A stretch of 28,556 bases of DNA from a virus: positions 1-28,556 of IMG/VR virus record IMGVR_UViG_3300021376_000267, one strand, 5' to 3'. Position numbers and translations under genes: made by a program. Each line of letters opens with the position of its first letter. The stretch's first letter is position 1. Under the pieces are notes generated by a model. It saw nothing but the letters and a program-made list of their open reading frames with translations, was not told the DNA's origin and did no database searches. Below, piece by piece: positions 1-9,012 of this stretch.

Positions 1-1849
1 TAATAATGTTGGTTACAATTTGTCCACAAACTGTGATTGCAGAAACTACATTAGCACAAGCATTTGGATTTTGATTACTGTCTCCATCAGGAAGAAGTTC
101 AAGGTCTAAAATTTGAGCAACACTTGTAATTCCTGAAACCTGATATGATTTTGGAATTCTGCTGTTATTAATAACATACTTAGCAAGAGTTGCAATGCTA
201 CTAAAACCAACTACAGTAGCTTGCTTAACATATCCTGTGCTAAATCCTACAGGAATGACTGCAGAATCATCAAGATACTTTAAGGTAACTCCATCATAGT
301 AGGATAAACCTGCTCCTACTGACTTAGAGTTTCCACCCTTAGAAATATCAAAAGCAATAGCATCAACAACAATTCCAATATCTCTCTTACACTTAACTCT
401 TCCTGTTGCTACTCCTACTGTACCATAGTCAAAGTTTGGACCATTAGCACCAAAAGGACCATCAGTGCTGGTAATGAATCCTACAATTTCATTAGCAATA
501 AATTCTTTATTTCTTGAAAGGAGATTAGCAGCATCTATAAATCTTCCAGGAATACTGTACTTTGCACCAACAACTGAGTATGCAAAACCTACATTATTTT
601 CTGAATCAATCAGTTCTCCTTGAATTCTAATGTCACCAGCAACATCTAGAGTTCTTGTTGGTTGTGTTGTTCCAACACCAACAATAGGGGCGATTGTTTT
701 GACTAATGTTGAACCATCAGTCTTATAAACATCCTCTGTAGTAAATCTTTCTGCAGTAATGATGGTTCCACCAATACCAACATCAAGTTTGGCAGTTGTG
801 GTGATTCCAGTGACTAAAAGATTTGCAATTTGAGATGCAGTAACTCTTTCTGAGGTAATTGTTGCAATACCAATGGTAGAGAACCCAACAGTCTCAGATC
901 CAATAACTGCCTCTGTGATTGTTGCAAATCCTACAGTAGCAATGCCAATGTATCCTCTAGTGATAGAAGAAACACCTACAACCTCACTTCTGATTGTTGC
1001 AATACCAACAAATAAGTGTCCAACTGTAGCAACACCAACTGTAGCAATTCCTGCTACAAGATTTCTAATTGATCCAATACCTACAGTTGCAATACCTACA
1101 TCAGCATCAGTGATATCTGCAAATGTAATTGTAGAAACTCCTACAACTTGATGATCACCAAACAAGTCAAGAACTGTTCCAATTCCAATAAATCCACTGG
1201 TAATTGAAGAAACTCCAACAGTTGATACTCCAACTGTTTCATGAGTTACAGTGGCAGTAGTGACAGTTGAAATTCCTACTCGCTCTACAGTAATTGTTGC
1301 AAAACCTACAGTAGCAACACCAATGTATGTAACACCTATTGTGGAAATGCCAATATCTGCATTTGCGATAGTGGTGATGCCAAGTCTTGATGATGTAATT
1401 GAAGCAAATCCTACAGTTGCAACACCAATGTAAGATTGGTTAATGGTTGCAAAACCTACAACTCTTAGATTTGCATTTAAATCTAAATCATATCTTGGTT
1501 GAGTTGATCCAATACCAACAGATCCAACTCCACTAATAACAACAGCATCTGCAGGAGTTAAATTGACTTGAAAAACTTGATCTGTTTCCTCTACACCTAC
1601 AGTTAACTTATCTCTAATGTAGGCATCACCTCTAATGTCTAATTCTTGAACAGGTGAATTTGTGCCAACAGATACACTATTTTCTGCTATTATTCTGTCA
1701 TTAGCATAAATGTCACCAACTACATCTAATTCAAATGATGCTAATGTCTTACCAATTGCTACTTTTTTGGTTAATGCATCAGCATACAGTGCTTGTGTTC
1801 CAACACCAAGACCAGTTCTAACTACAAAATAGTTGTCCTTAGATGCCAT
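1..1849 (-). CDS. Virion structural/tail fibre protein with VG-x-A-T repeats, 3' part outside window
   Basis: Seen: an uninterrupted minus-strand frame of about 616 codons runs from the ATG at 1849 (protein begins MASKDNYFVVRTG) off the left edge, so the C-terminus is missing. Residues about 1-125 are beta-rich with motifs such as VGTNSPVQELDIRGDAYI, typical of phage fibre trunks. Residues about 130-350 hold some 15 degenerate repeats of the type VG(I/V/F)(A/S)T(V/I), often followed by G-(F/I/V)-A-T-I-T and a short variable stretch. The rest is a mixed beta domain. A perfect T4 late -10 box lies 26 bases upstream, overlapping the stop of the preceding gene, which points to late expression. 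Inferred role: a fibre or fibre-like virion protein extending along its trimer axis by the repeats. The exact T4 equivalent is not clear. Whether it ends in an S74 chaperone domain like its neighbour cannot be seen. Confidence 0.8.
   Translation of the reverse strand, partial: MASKDNYFVVRTGLGVGTQALYADALTKKVAIGKTLASFELDVVGDIYANDRIIAENSVSVGTNSPVQELDIRGDAYIRDKLTVGVEETDQVFQVNLTPADAVVISGVGSVGIGSTQPRYDLDLNANLRVVGFATINQSYIGVATVGFASITSSRLGITTIANADIGISTIGVTYIGVATVGFATITVERVGISTVTTATVTHETVGVSTVGVSSITSGFIGIGTVLDLFGDHQVVGVSTITFADITDADVGIATVGIGSIRNLVAGIATVGVATVGHLFVGIATIRSEVVGVSSITRGYIGIATVGFATITEAVIGSETVGFSTIGIATITSERVTASQIANLLVTGITTTAKLDVGIGGTIITAERFTTEDVYKTDGSTLVKTIAPIVGVGTTQPTRTLDVAGDIRIQGELIDSENNVGFAYSVVGAKYSIPGRFIDAANLLSRNKEFIANEIVGFITSTDGPFGANGPNFDYGTVGVATGRVKCKRDIGIVVDAIAFDISKGGNSKSVGAGLSYYDGVTLKYLDDSAVIPVGFSTGYVKQATVVGFSSIATLAKYVINNSRIPKSYQVSGITSVAQILDLELLPDGDSNQNPNACANVVSAITVCGQIVTNII
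793..1465 (-). repeat. In-frame degenerate repeats inside the fibre gene
   Basis: The segment encodes roughly 15 units of 10-17 residues built around VG-x-A/S-T-V/I. At DNA level three 32-base copies are nearly identical (921-952, 1296-1327, 1401-1432; shared core CCTACAGT[A/T]GCAA on the plus strand). The units are coding and vary in length, so they look like slipped or recombined protein repeats rather than a CRISPR or regulatory array. Confidence 0.8.
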
Positions 1850-1875
1850 TGGGTTCCACTATCCCCCTTTTAGTT

Positions 1876-1883
1876 TATTTATA
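1876..1883 (-). promoter_or_regulatory. Late promoter -10 box, perfect TATAAATA
   Basis: On the minus strand this reads TATAAATA, identical to the T4 late consensus, with 26 bases between the box and the ATG at 1849. It overlaps the TAA stop of the upstream glycine-rich gene, so the fibre gene would have its own late start. Confidence 0.7.
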
Positions 1884-2898
1884 CAAATGATCCTACTGCA
1901 GTAGTAGATCCACTAATTGTACCATTATTTGTTAGGGATACTGAAGTCCCATCAACTCTTATAATTGCAGCACCTGCTGCTCCCCCAGAAGTTCCACTTC
2001 CTATACCTTCACTTTCACAATACAATCCAATTCCAAAAATATTAAAGCAAATTGTACCAGTAGAACCAGCATTACATCCATCACATCCACGAGTACCCCA
2101 TTCTCCACCAAATCCACCACCATTTGCACCACCACCTTTTGAACTAGATCCATTACCAGATCCATCACAGTTATCACATTGACTCTCAGTATAGCATCTA
2201 CCATTAGTGCCAGTAGCATTATTTCCTGCTAATGACCCAGTTTGAAGTTCATATCCCCTGCCAGGACCACCATTACCACCACTACCAGAGCAAGCAAAGT
2301 TAAAACTGTCAAAAGAATAGTTTCCACCACGACCACCTGCTCCACCACCACCTCTAATCTGACCACCACTTTCTACAACAACTTCACAAGATCTATCAAT
2401 TCCAAATGCAGGAGATCCAGCACCACCATTTGCGACACCACCTTTACCATACAATCTACCATTTCCATTAACAATATATTGTAATTTTATTGTGGAGGAA
2501 TCCCAAGTGCTAGTTCTTAAAGCAACAGCAGATGCTGAATCAGTAGCACCTAATGTATTTCTTATTAAATGATAGACTTTTTTAGTTTGAGTATCATTTG
2601 ATCTACTTGGAATTCCTTTAAAACCCCCAATAACTGTAGCTGATGAATCAAATACAGATCCAGAGTTGACTCTGGTAGTTTCTGTTGGATAATCAACAAC
2701 ACAATTCAAAGTTTTACCTCTAAGTTGATTAAAACTAATAGAGTTTCCTGGAGTTGGAACTCCATCATCTAACAACCAATTTCTATCACCTACGGTTTGG
2801 TTGACTCTGTAGGCACCAAGATTATGCTGAGATGCTGGAGTTGGTCCAAATTCAGTTTGAATTTGATTAAAACTAATTTGACCAGTTGGAGTAGTCAT
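1879..2898 (-). CDS. Glycine-rich adhesin-like virion protein (339 aa)
   Basis: Seen: the N-terminus has two copies of an ISFNQ(I/L) motif (about residues 8-13 and 54-59), a motif common at the start of phage virion proteins. Residues about 148-310 are very rich in Gly, Asn and Ser, with runs such as GGGGAGGRGG and GGGANGGGFGGEWG, and they carry about nine of the ten cysteines. The C-terminus is a short beta segment with AAIIRV and VSLTNNGTI. Known: glycine-rich blocks of this type form polyglycine-II bundles in the tip adhesins of T-even-like phages (gp38 type). Inference: a receptor-binding tip or decoration protein that works with the flanking fibres. It lies 4 bases downstream of the large fibre gene and has no promoter of its own that I can see. 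No catalytic motif is evident. Confidence is good for a structural role and moderate for adhesin. Confidence 0.75.
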   Translation of the reverse strand: MTTPTGQISFNQIQTEFGPTPASQHNLGAYRVNQTVGDRNWLLDDGVPTPGNSISFNQLRGKTLNCVVDYPTETTRVNSGSVFDSSATVIGGFKGIPSRSNDTQTKKVYHLIRNTLGATDSASAVALRTSTWDSSTIKLQYIVNGNGRLYGKGGVANGGAGSPAFGIDRSCEVVVESGGQIRGGGGAGGRGGNYSFDSFNFACSGSGGNGGPGRGYELQTGSLAGNNATGTNGRCYTESQCDNCDGSGNGSSSKGGGANGGGFGGEWGTRGCDGCNAGSTGTICFNIFGIGLYCESEGIGSGTSGGAAGAAIIRVDGTSVSLTNNGTISGSTTAVGSFV

Positions 2899-2902
2899 AG
2901 AA

Positions 2903-5900
2903 TTACTTACTTTCTAATTGTTTGACTTTATCAGACAATTCTTTGATTGCTTCAACTAAAAGTGGAACAAGTTTTTGATAATCTACTGCAAGGTATCCAT
3001 TATCTCTGGTTGTCACTGCCTCAGGAAGAACTTCAAGAACTTCTTGTGCAATTACACCAACATCATTACCTTCTTTACCAGATTTTTCATTCCAATTATA
3101 AGTATTACCACTGATTGAAAGAACCTTAGCAAGAGGATTTTCAATAGCAACAATATTATCTTTGAGTCTTTGGTCAGAAGTGTAGAATGCTGTGATATCA
3201 CCAGTAACATTCAAATCTCCATTAAAAGTAAGTGTCCCATTAACTGTAAGATTATCATCAATTGTCGTTGTACCACCAGCAGAATCGATGGTTAGATTTC
3301 CTGTTGATGTATCAATCTCATTATCACCAGTGACTCCAATCTGAATATTATCAATAGTTGCACCACCATTTACATCAAGTAATCCACTAATAGTTCCATT
3401 ACCGCAAACATTTAGATTTCCACCAATACCAACACCACCAGCAACTACAACAGCACCATTAGTACAATTAGTTGATTGTACAATACTTTCAAAAGTTGAG
3501 ACTCCAACTACATTGAAACTTGAAAGTATAGTGAAGTTGTTAATGGCACCATTAGCAGTAGATCCATCCATTTCTTGATTAATGGTGATCTTATTAACAG
3601 TAATTTCATCAAAGTCCCCACCTTGATCAATATCTTCTCCTGGACCAGTAACTGCAATTTCATCACCAGTCAAAGCATCAAACTTTTTACGCCCAATGAA
3701 AAATTCACCATTACTATTCATACCAGTATAAACAACAAGTCCACCCTTAGAAGTTAATGCCTGAGAAATAAGAATTTCTGGGTCAGTTAAAATTCTATCT
3801 TGATTACTAGGCATACCAGTTGAATAGTTACCTGGACCAAATCCAGTGTATTCAAATGTTTGACCAGCAGCTCTAAGGATTGAGTTTCTTCTAAGTTCTA
3901 CTGGAAGAATCTCAATCCTCTTAACAGCAGTATTAATTGGATGTGTAGAAATTCTTGTTCCAAATACAGATCTTTTAACAAAAACTTCCCCACCAGAAAT
4001 TCTGGTAACTAACATGATTTCATCTGCTAGTTGAATGAACTCACCTTTATTCAATCCTTCAATATTAGAGACAAGGAAATTAGTATTAGTTAAAGTAACT
4101 TCTTGATTAGTTCTACTCTTATATCCTGAGAAAATAGAATATTGTCTAGAGTTTAAGTTTTCATTAGATGAATTAGTATCTTTCAGTGTCGGAATCAATC
4201 CAATAGAGAATACTCTAGTTGCTGCAGAAGCATCTCCATTAACTGTAAATGTAGTAATACCAGTAACTGAAGTAACTGTGCAAATACCAGCAATACCATC
4301 ATTAAAGATAACTTTATTACCTGGAACAAACGAGTGTGGATTATTAGTATTAACTGTAATAGTTGTTACATTAGTAGTAGAATTGTAAACGGATCCATCT
4401 GGAACTGAAGAAATGGGATATCCCAATCCAGAAAGAATGACTACTGCATCTGAAGATGCTTCTGCTACACCACTGGCATTCTCATATGTAATAGTGTTTG
4501 CTGTAGTAGACTTAATTACAAAGACACCATTGTTTTGTAAACTCTTAGAACCAATAATTTGAATGGTGTCAGTGTCTGCTGGGTTAAAGATAAGTCCAAC
4601 AGAAGTAGTAATAGTTACTGTAGCATTATTTGTAGAACCAGGAAGGCCCTTTAATGATAAAACATCACCAATAGTGTATCCAGATCCTGGGTTTGCAATA
4701 GTAACAGTGTTTACCTGTCCACCACTAACAATAACATTTGCAGTTGCATTAGATCCTGTTCCTCCACAAAGAGGAATATCATAATATGACCCATCATCAA
4801 ATCCAGTTCCTGCACCAGAAATGACAACCTTCCTTATTCCACCTAAACCATGATTCTGAGATGTAGTAATAGTACAATCATTACCAACTTTGGTAATTTG
4901 TGTAATACCTCTACCTAATGAAAAATCTTTGAAGAATTGAACTAAAGTTTCTCTAGTTGTACTATTTTCTACATCATTAGTATCTACCTTACCAATGTAT
5001 TTTCTTGATGCAACACTTGTAGAGGGTTCTGGATCAGAATGTGGATTGTCTAAGTCTTGAGTTGGATATAAATCCTCTATACTTTGACTTAGTTTGTAAG
5101 TGTCTACATTGAATGGAGAAACAGTAGGGACATTTTTAAAGACATTTAATGTTAGGTGATAGATACCATCTGTAGAATCTTGAACATATGGTTGAATTTG
5201 TTTAATTTTATAAACCTGATAGTCATTGTCAATCTGCTTACATACAAAGTATGGCATTGCAGATCTAGCTGCATCATAAATTGTATATGGGGGAATTCTA
5301 AAATTAGAAGTTTGTGCACAGTCTCTTTCTGTCAACCATGATTCAAATGCAGATGCTCCTGTAGTAATAGTTCCTGGATCTACAGATAGATCATAAGTAA
5401 ATCTAAGATCATTGACAACAGTTTTTACAGTAAACTCACCATTAAATCCAGTTCCAGTGCCAAGTCCAACAGGATTTGGTTCATTAGAACTCTTTAAGTT
5501 ATTAATAGCAATCTTATCACCTGCTTTCAAGTTGTGTGGTTTATTAGTGATAACTGTTGCTACATCAGTTCCACTATCATACCAAGCATCTACAATAATA
5601 CCCTTATTTCTGACTAATGACAGTTCATTCCCTTCTGCAGAAACTAATTGAACTGAGTTTGCTTGAGAATATAGTGAATTTACTGCAGTGGAAGACTTTT
5701 GTAAAATAAATCCTGATGTTGGAGCAGAAGCATTTCTAGACTCCTTAGGAATAACATATCTAAATCTGTAAATTCTATCATCTTTAGATCTAGGATCAAT
5801 TTTTCTCTTGACGAATGATGCTGGTCCAGACAGTGTTGCTAATGTGGTCCAAAAATCTACAGATGCTGTTGATGATGATACACCAACATACCAATTCTTT

Positions 5901-8053
5901 GCAGTATTGTCCCACTGAATTGGATGACCAACATCACCACTTTGCTTATCTGAAACTTTACTTACAAGGTATAGATTATTAGTTGAAAGACCTACAGTAT
6001 TTTTAACATCTACTGGAGAAGAGTTTGATTCTGCATTAACGATGTTTTCATATAGTTTAACATCATTACCACCAAAAGGTCTTACAAAGTAAACTTTTCC
6101 TGGTTCAATACCATCTGGAAGAACACCAGTTTGAGAAATAATCTTAACAGGCAATCCAGTTGCAATACCAGAATTACTTGCAAGAGTTAATTCATTAGTT
6201 GTAGTATCAATAGTGGTAATATTATGATTGATTTTATAATTTGGACTTATTGTAATTGAATATTCGTCTTGTATTTTTTTGTAATAAAGTTTATCTCCAT
6301 TTCTCCCACCTAAAGCAAACCCTCTTATTTTTGCTGCTGGAGGGTTTAAAATATCATTAAATCCATCAAAATAAATTCTAGAATATAAATTAGCAGGTGC
6401 TAATGTATTTGTTAAGGATGTGTTGATTGGATAGAACCTAATATTATTTTCACCCTGAGCAAAATCCTTTGGAGGAATAACATGAGTTATAAATCCATGA
6501 TTGTCTTTTGCTAAGGAATATGGTTTGTATCCATTAGAATAAAGTGCTACAGAACCAAAGTTTGAGTTAGAGTTGGTGATTGATTGATCTCCACCAGTAT
6601 CTCCATAGAATTGCTTTGCAAAACCAATAGCAAAGATAGAAACGCACTGAATGAATGAATCATTTGATGCTTTGATGTGAAAACTTTCCCAATCAGGTCT
6701 ATACTTAGAAAGTGATTCTTGGTGTAGAAACTCATCCACACCAAAATTATCTTGATATTTGTAAGTTCCAGAAACATCATCATATTTTACAAATGCTCTA
6801 TCGTCCTTCTGTAGTGAAATACCAGTGAACTGAGCAGTAACCATAGATCTAAAACCTGTGGATTTAGATCCATCTGCATGAAGTCCACTCATACCATAAA
6901 CTGACTTCAAACTACAGTTGAAGACATATGGTGATGCAGAAGATACAGTATCAGAGATAACTTTAACTACAGCACCAGAAACACTAGGATTCAGAGTTTC
7001 TGTTGGGACTCCAGGAAGTAAATATGTGAACTCAAATTCATTAATTACCTGAGCAACAAGAAAATTGCCATTATACTCAAGTTCTGTAGTTGATGATTGA
7101 TTTTGACCTATACCAGAAAGTAAAATTGGTGTAAATGGTGCAAGACCATGAGGGGTCTGAGTTACAACAGTAATAACATTAGTTCCTGTTCCACCATCAC
7201 CAGAAGTTACATCAGAAATACTGATTTCACCAGTTCCAAGTTCACCTACAATTCTATTTTCATCTATGCTCTTTTGTAGGTTACTATATCCAGGAAGAAC
7301 AGGTCTATTTGACTGATTACCATAAGCTAAACTCAACTTATAGTAATACATATCAAGATCAGTTTTGCCAGTGGCATCACTATTCCTGGTTACTGAATTC
7401 TTACCATCTGCATACTCAAATGCAGTTAGTTTGTGGTGAGAAAAATTAGGAACTACAGTATTTGTTGTGTAATTATTATAAACTCTCCCTACTGGATCTC
7501 CATCAAAAATGGTAAATCCAAAGATGTAACAAGCACCAGTTAATCTGAAAATAGAAGATCTTCCAATTCCAGAAGCATTAGGATCTGGAACATATCTTGG
7601 TCTAATTTTTGTTTTTCTTAAATCACTAGAAACAATGGATGTACCTCTTGGTACAATAACACCACCATCAATACTGTTGAAAATGTGAAGTTGGTTTGTT
7701 GGATCATTAAGATCAAAGTTTGTAGAAACGTTAAATTCTACAATGGTTCTTGCATTATTATTGATATCTCTTGCAGTTAATGAACTATCAATCCAATATC
7801 CTGGTCTATTATCAATATAGTGCGTACCAGGAGCAATTAAAATTGTAGTTTGGTCAAATAAATCGTTATTTGGACCTGCTACATATGAAAATCTTGCTGC
7901 CTCTAGCAGTGCTCTCTGAATGGTTTTGAATGGTCTTAATCTTGAGTTGCCTCTATTTTCAATAGAATCTGAGGCATCTAATTCATTGGGATCTACATAC
8001 AGTGTATTACCATTAAGATTTTTCAGAAAATTCTCTAATCTAGCTAAAGGCAT
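2903..8053 (-). CDS. Large fibre/virion structural protein with C-terminal S74 endosialidase-type chaperone (1716 aa)
   Basis: Seen: the N-terminal ~120 residues have the pattern NTLYVDPNELDASDS, then RPFKTIQRALLEAARF, then TTILIAPGTHY, which is the usual entrance to a pectin-lyase-like beta-helix in phage fibres. A long beta-rich body follows. It includes a GSGYT repeat (near 4690) and, near the C-terminus, motifs like GNLTIDSAGG and GDLNVTGDI. The end (from about residue 1626) is an intramolecular chaperone: SDQRLKDNI, then DVGVIAQEVLEVLPEAV, then a coiled-coil tail. Known: S74 domains trimerise beta-helical fibres and cut themselves off at the conserved Ser of the SD-x-x-L-K motif; that serine is present. 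A GATAAATA late box lies 34 bases upstream. The T4 counterpart is uncertain; it is best read as a long or side tail fibre component. Confidence 0.85.
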   Translation of the reverse strand: MPLARLENFLKNLNGNTLYVDPNELDASDSIENRGNSRLRPFKTIQRALLEAARFSYVAGPNNDLFDQTTILIAPGTHYIDNRPGYWIDSSLTARDINNNARTIVEFNVSTNFDLNDPTNQLHIFNSIDGGVIVPRGTSIVSSDLRKTKIRPRYVPDPNASGIGRSSIFRLTGACYIFGFTIFDGDPVGRVYNNYTTNTVVPNFSHHKLTAFEYADGKNSVTRNSDATGKTDLDMYYYKLSLAYGNQSNRPVLPGYSNLQKSIDENRIVGELGTGEISISDVTSGDGGTGTNVITVVTQTPHGLAPFTPILLSGIGQNQSSTTELEYNGNFLVAQVINEFEFTYLLPGVPTETLNPSVSGAVVKVISDTVSSASPYVFNCSLKSVYGMSGLHADGSKSTGFRSMVTAQFTGISLQKDDRAFVKYDDVSGTYKYQDNFGVDEFLHQESLSKYRPDWESFHIKASNDSFIQCVSIFAIGFAKQFYGDTGGDQSITNSNSNFGSVALYSNGYKPYSLAKDNHGFITHVIPPKDFAQGENNIRFYPINTSLTNTLAPANLYSRIYFDGFNDILNPPAAKIRGFALGGRNGDKLYYKKIQDEYSITISPNYKINHNITTIDTTTNELTLASNSGIATGLPVKIISQTGVLPDGIEPGKVYFVRPFGGNDVKLYENIVNAESNSSPVDVKNTVGLSTNNLYLVSKVSDKQSGDVGHPIQWDNTAKNWYVGVSSSTASVDFWTTLATLSGPASFVKRKIDPRSKDDRIYRFRYVIPKESRNASAPTSGFILQKSSTAVNSLYSQANSVQLVSAEGNELSLVRNKGIIVDAWYDSGTDVATVITNKPHNLKAGDKIAINNLKSSNEPNPVGLGTGTGFNGEFTVKTVVNDLRFTYDLSVDPGTITTGASAFESWLTERDCAQTSNFRIPPYTIYDAARSAMPYFVCKQIDNDYQVYKIKQIQPYVQDSTDGIYHLTLNVFKNVPTVSPFNVDTYKLSQSIEDLYPTQDLDNPHSDPEPSTSVASRKYIGKVDTNDVENSTTRETLVQFFKDFSLGRGITQITKVGNDCTITTSQNHGLGGIRKVVISGAGTGFDDGSYYDIPLCGGTGSNATANVIVSGGQVNTVTIANPGSGYTIGDVLSLKGLPGSTNNATVTITTSVGLIFNPADTDTIQIIGSKSLQNNGVFVIKSTTANTITYENASGVAEASSDAVVILSGLGYPISSVPDGSVYNSTTNVTTITVNTNNPHSFVPGNKVIFNDGIAGICTVTSVTGITTFTVNGDASAATRVFSIGLIPTLKDTNSSNENLNSRQYSIFSGYKSRTNQEVTLTNTNFLVSNIEGLNKGEFIQLADEIMLVTRISGGEVFVKRSVFGTRISTHPINTAVKRIEILPVELRRNSILRAAGQTFEYTGFGPGNYSTGMPSNQDRILTDPEILISQALTSKGGLVVYTGMNSNGEFFIGRKKFDALTGDEIAVTGPGEDIDQGGDFDEITVNKITINQEMDGSTANGAINNFTILSSFNVVGVSTFESIVQSTNCTNGAVVVAGGVGIGGNLNVCGNGTISGLLDVNGGATIDNIQIGVTGDNEIDTSTGNLTIDSAGGTTTIDDNLTVNGTLTFNGDLNVTGDITAFYTSDQRLKDNIVAIENPLAKVLSISGNTYNWNEKSGKEGNDVGVIAQEVLEVLPEAVTTRDNGYLAVDYQKLVPLLVEAIKELSDKVKQLESK

Positions 8054-8087
8054 TTGTAGATATCCTACACTATAATTTCTTCTGTCT

Positions 8088-8103
8088 TATTTATCAATAA
8101 ATA
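8088..8103. promoter_or_regulatory. Palindromic divergent late promoter pair
   Basis: The sequence TATTTATCAATAAATA is a 7-base inverted repeat with a 2-base spacer. It reads GATAAATA on the minus strand (34 bases before the large fibre ATG at 8053) and CAATAAATA on the plus strand (22 bases before the ATG at 8126). Each arm is a NATAAATA-type late -10 box. Confidence 0.6.
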
Positions 8104-8125
8104 CCATTACTAATATTTTGTAATC

Positions 8126-8869
8126 ATGGCAATTAGCACAGAAACTGAAGCATTGATCAGCATATATCAACAGAAGGTAGAGTCAAGCAATAAGCAAATT
8201 ACACAAATTAATGATATAAAAACTGGAATTGATGTTAGTGGTCCTGGAATAGAAAATCCTCTTAGAATTGCTGGTGCTGATGAAGTTATTGGTTATTTTG
8301 AAGCACCAATAGAAAAATTAGATAACAGAATTTTAGAATTAAACACTGAAATTAGCAATTTGAGGCAAACTATCCTAACAATAGGACAAAATGCATCTAC
8401 TGCTGGATGTGGGACAACAACATCATCAGTCACTGTAACTGCACCATCAGTAAGTTGTAAAATTTATGCTTTTAGTGGAAGCAATCCCTGGGTACAATCA
8501 ACACAAACATTATCATCTGGAAATCTAGGAGTAGGAGTTCAAAACACTGTAGTCAATATAACTTTAGGAACTTATAGAGCAAACATTGGAATTTGTTACA
8601 CAACTTCAGGATGTGGTGGCGCTCCTGGTGGATCTTGTACATCAGCAGCATCTTCTATCACATTCTATGAAGCATTCATTCCTCCACTTGCAACAGAAAG
8701 AGATAATTTAATTACAAAAGTCAATCAACTGAAAAATGATAGATCTATGTATGAACTACAAAGGTATGGATTGAACAGATCTATCCACCAATTAGAATCC
8801 CAAAAAACTAGTGCAGAGTCAAGTTTGAGTTTTCTTCAAGACCCTACAAATGCAGAGTGGTTATCATAA
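8126..8869 (+). CDS. Coiled-coil virion-type protein with Cys-rich beta insert (247 aa), function unknown
   Basis: I do not recognise the family. Seen: residues about 1-35 and 60-90 are helical with heptad character (for example IEKLDNRILELNTEISNLR). Residues about 95-180 form a Thr/Ser/Gly-rich beta segment with six or seven cysteines, including GICYTTSGCGG. Residues about 188-240 are again coiled coil. The plan suggests an antiparallel helical hairpin with a disulfide- or metal-stabilised tip. The gene is the only plus-strand gene in the left 20 kb. It shares a palindromic late promoter with the large fibre gene and ends 10 bases before a terminator. Inference: a late accessory structural or fibre-assembly protein. 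It has no signal peptide and no catalytic motif. Confidence 0.75.
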   Translation: MAISTETEALISIYQQKVESSNKQITQINDIKTGIDVSGPGIENPLRIAGADEVIGYFEAPIEKLDNRILELNTEISNLRQTILTIGQNASTAGCGTTTSSVTVTAPSVSCKIYAFSGSNPWVQSTQTLSSGNLGVGVQNTVVNITLGTYRANIGICYTTSGCGGAPGGSCTSAASSITFYEAFIPPLATERDNLITKVNQLKNDRSMYELQRYGLNRSIHQLESQKTSAESSLSFLQDPTNAEWLS

Positions 8870-8879
8870 AAACCCTACA

Positions 8880-8904
8880 GGCAATTTTTTGCCAGAATTT
8901 TTTT
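8880..8904 (+). terminator. Intrinsic terminator after the coiled-coil gene
   Basis: A GGCAA/TTGCC stem with a TTTT loop (8880-8893) is followed after AGAA by seven Ts. It lies 10 bases past the stop at 8869. On the minus strand the same hairpin is followed only after seven bases by five Ts, so it may act weakly on tRNA transcripts too. Confidence 0.6.
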
Positions 8905-8939
8905 CGCCCCTTTTTTGGAATTAAAAGTCAATTTTGAAA

Positions 8940-9012
8940 TAGGAGTGGTGGGATTCGAACCCACCCTTGAACGATTTTAAGTCGTTTGCCTCTTCCGCTG
9001 GGCTACACTCCC
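8940..9012 (-). tRNA. tRNA-Leu(UAA): tRNA with anticodon UAA (Leu by codon), class I shape
   Basis: A 73-base cloverleaf is complete. The acceptor GGGAGTG pairs with CACTCCT (one terminal G-U). The D stem is GCC/GGC. The anticodon stem AACGA/TCGTT has loop CTTAAAA, placing UAA at 34-36. The T stem GTGGG/CCCAC has loop TTCGAAT, and the discriminator is A. CCA is not encoded. The variable loop is only five bases (CAAGG), whereas bacterial leucine tRNAs normally have a long variable arm. It would read UUA, a frequent codon in this AT-rich genome. Confidence 0.9.

Noticed and set aside
873-1433. Plus-strand ORFs across the repeat region (Pro/Thr/Val-rich)
   Set aside because: They are the antisense reading of the VG-x-A-T repeats, lack ribosome sites, and the minus frame is continuous for over 600 codons.
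793-1465. CRISPR-like array
   Set aside because: Repeats are in-frame, of unequal length and degenerate, with no uniform spacers.
2001-2484. ORFs on both strands within the glycine-rich gene
   Set aside because: Out-of-frame shadows of low-complexity GGN codons, with biased composition and no signals.
1879-2898. Diversity-generating retroelement target
   Set aside because: No reverse transcriptase or template repeat in the window and no A-biased variable repeat seen.
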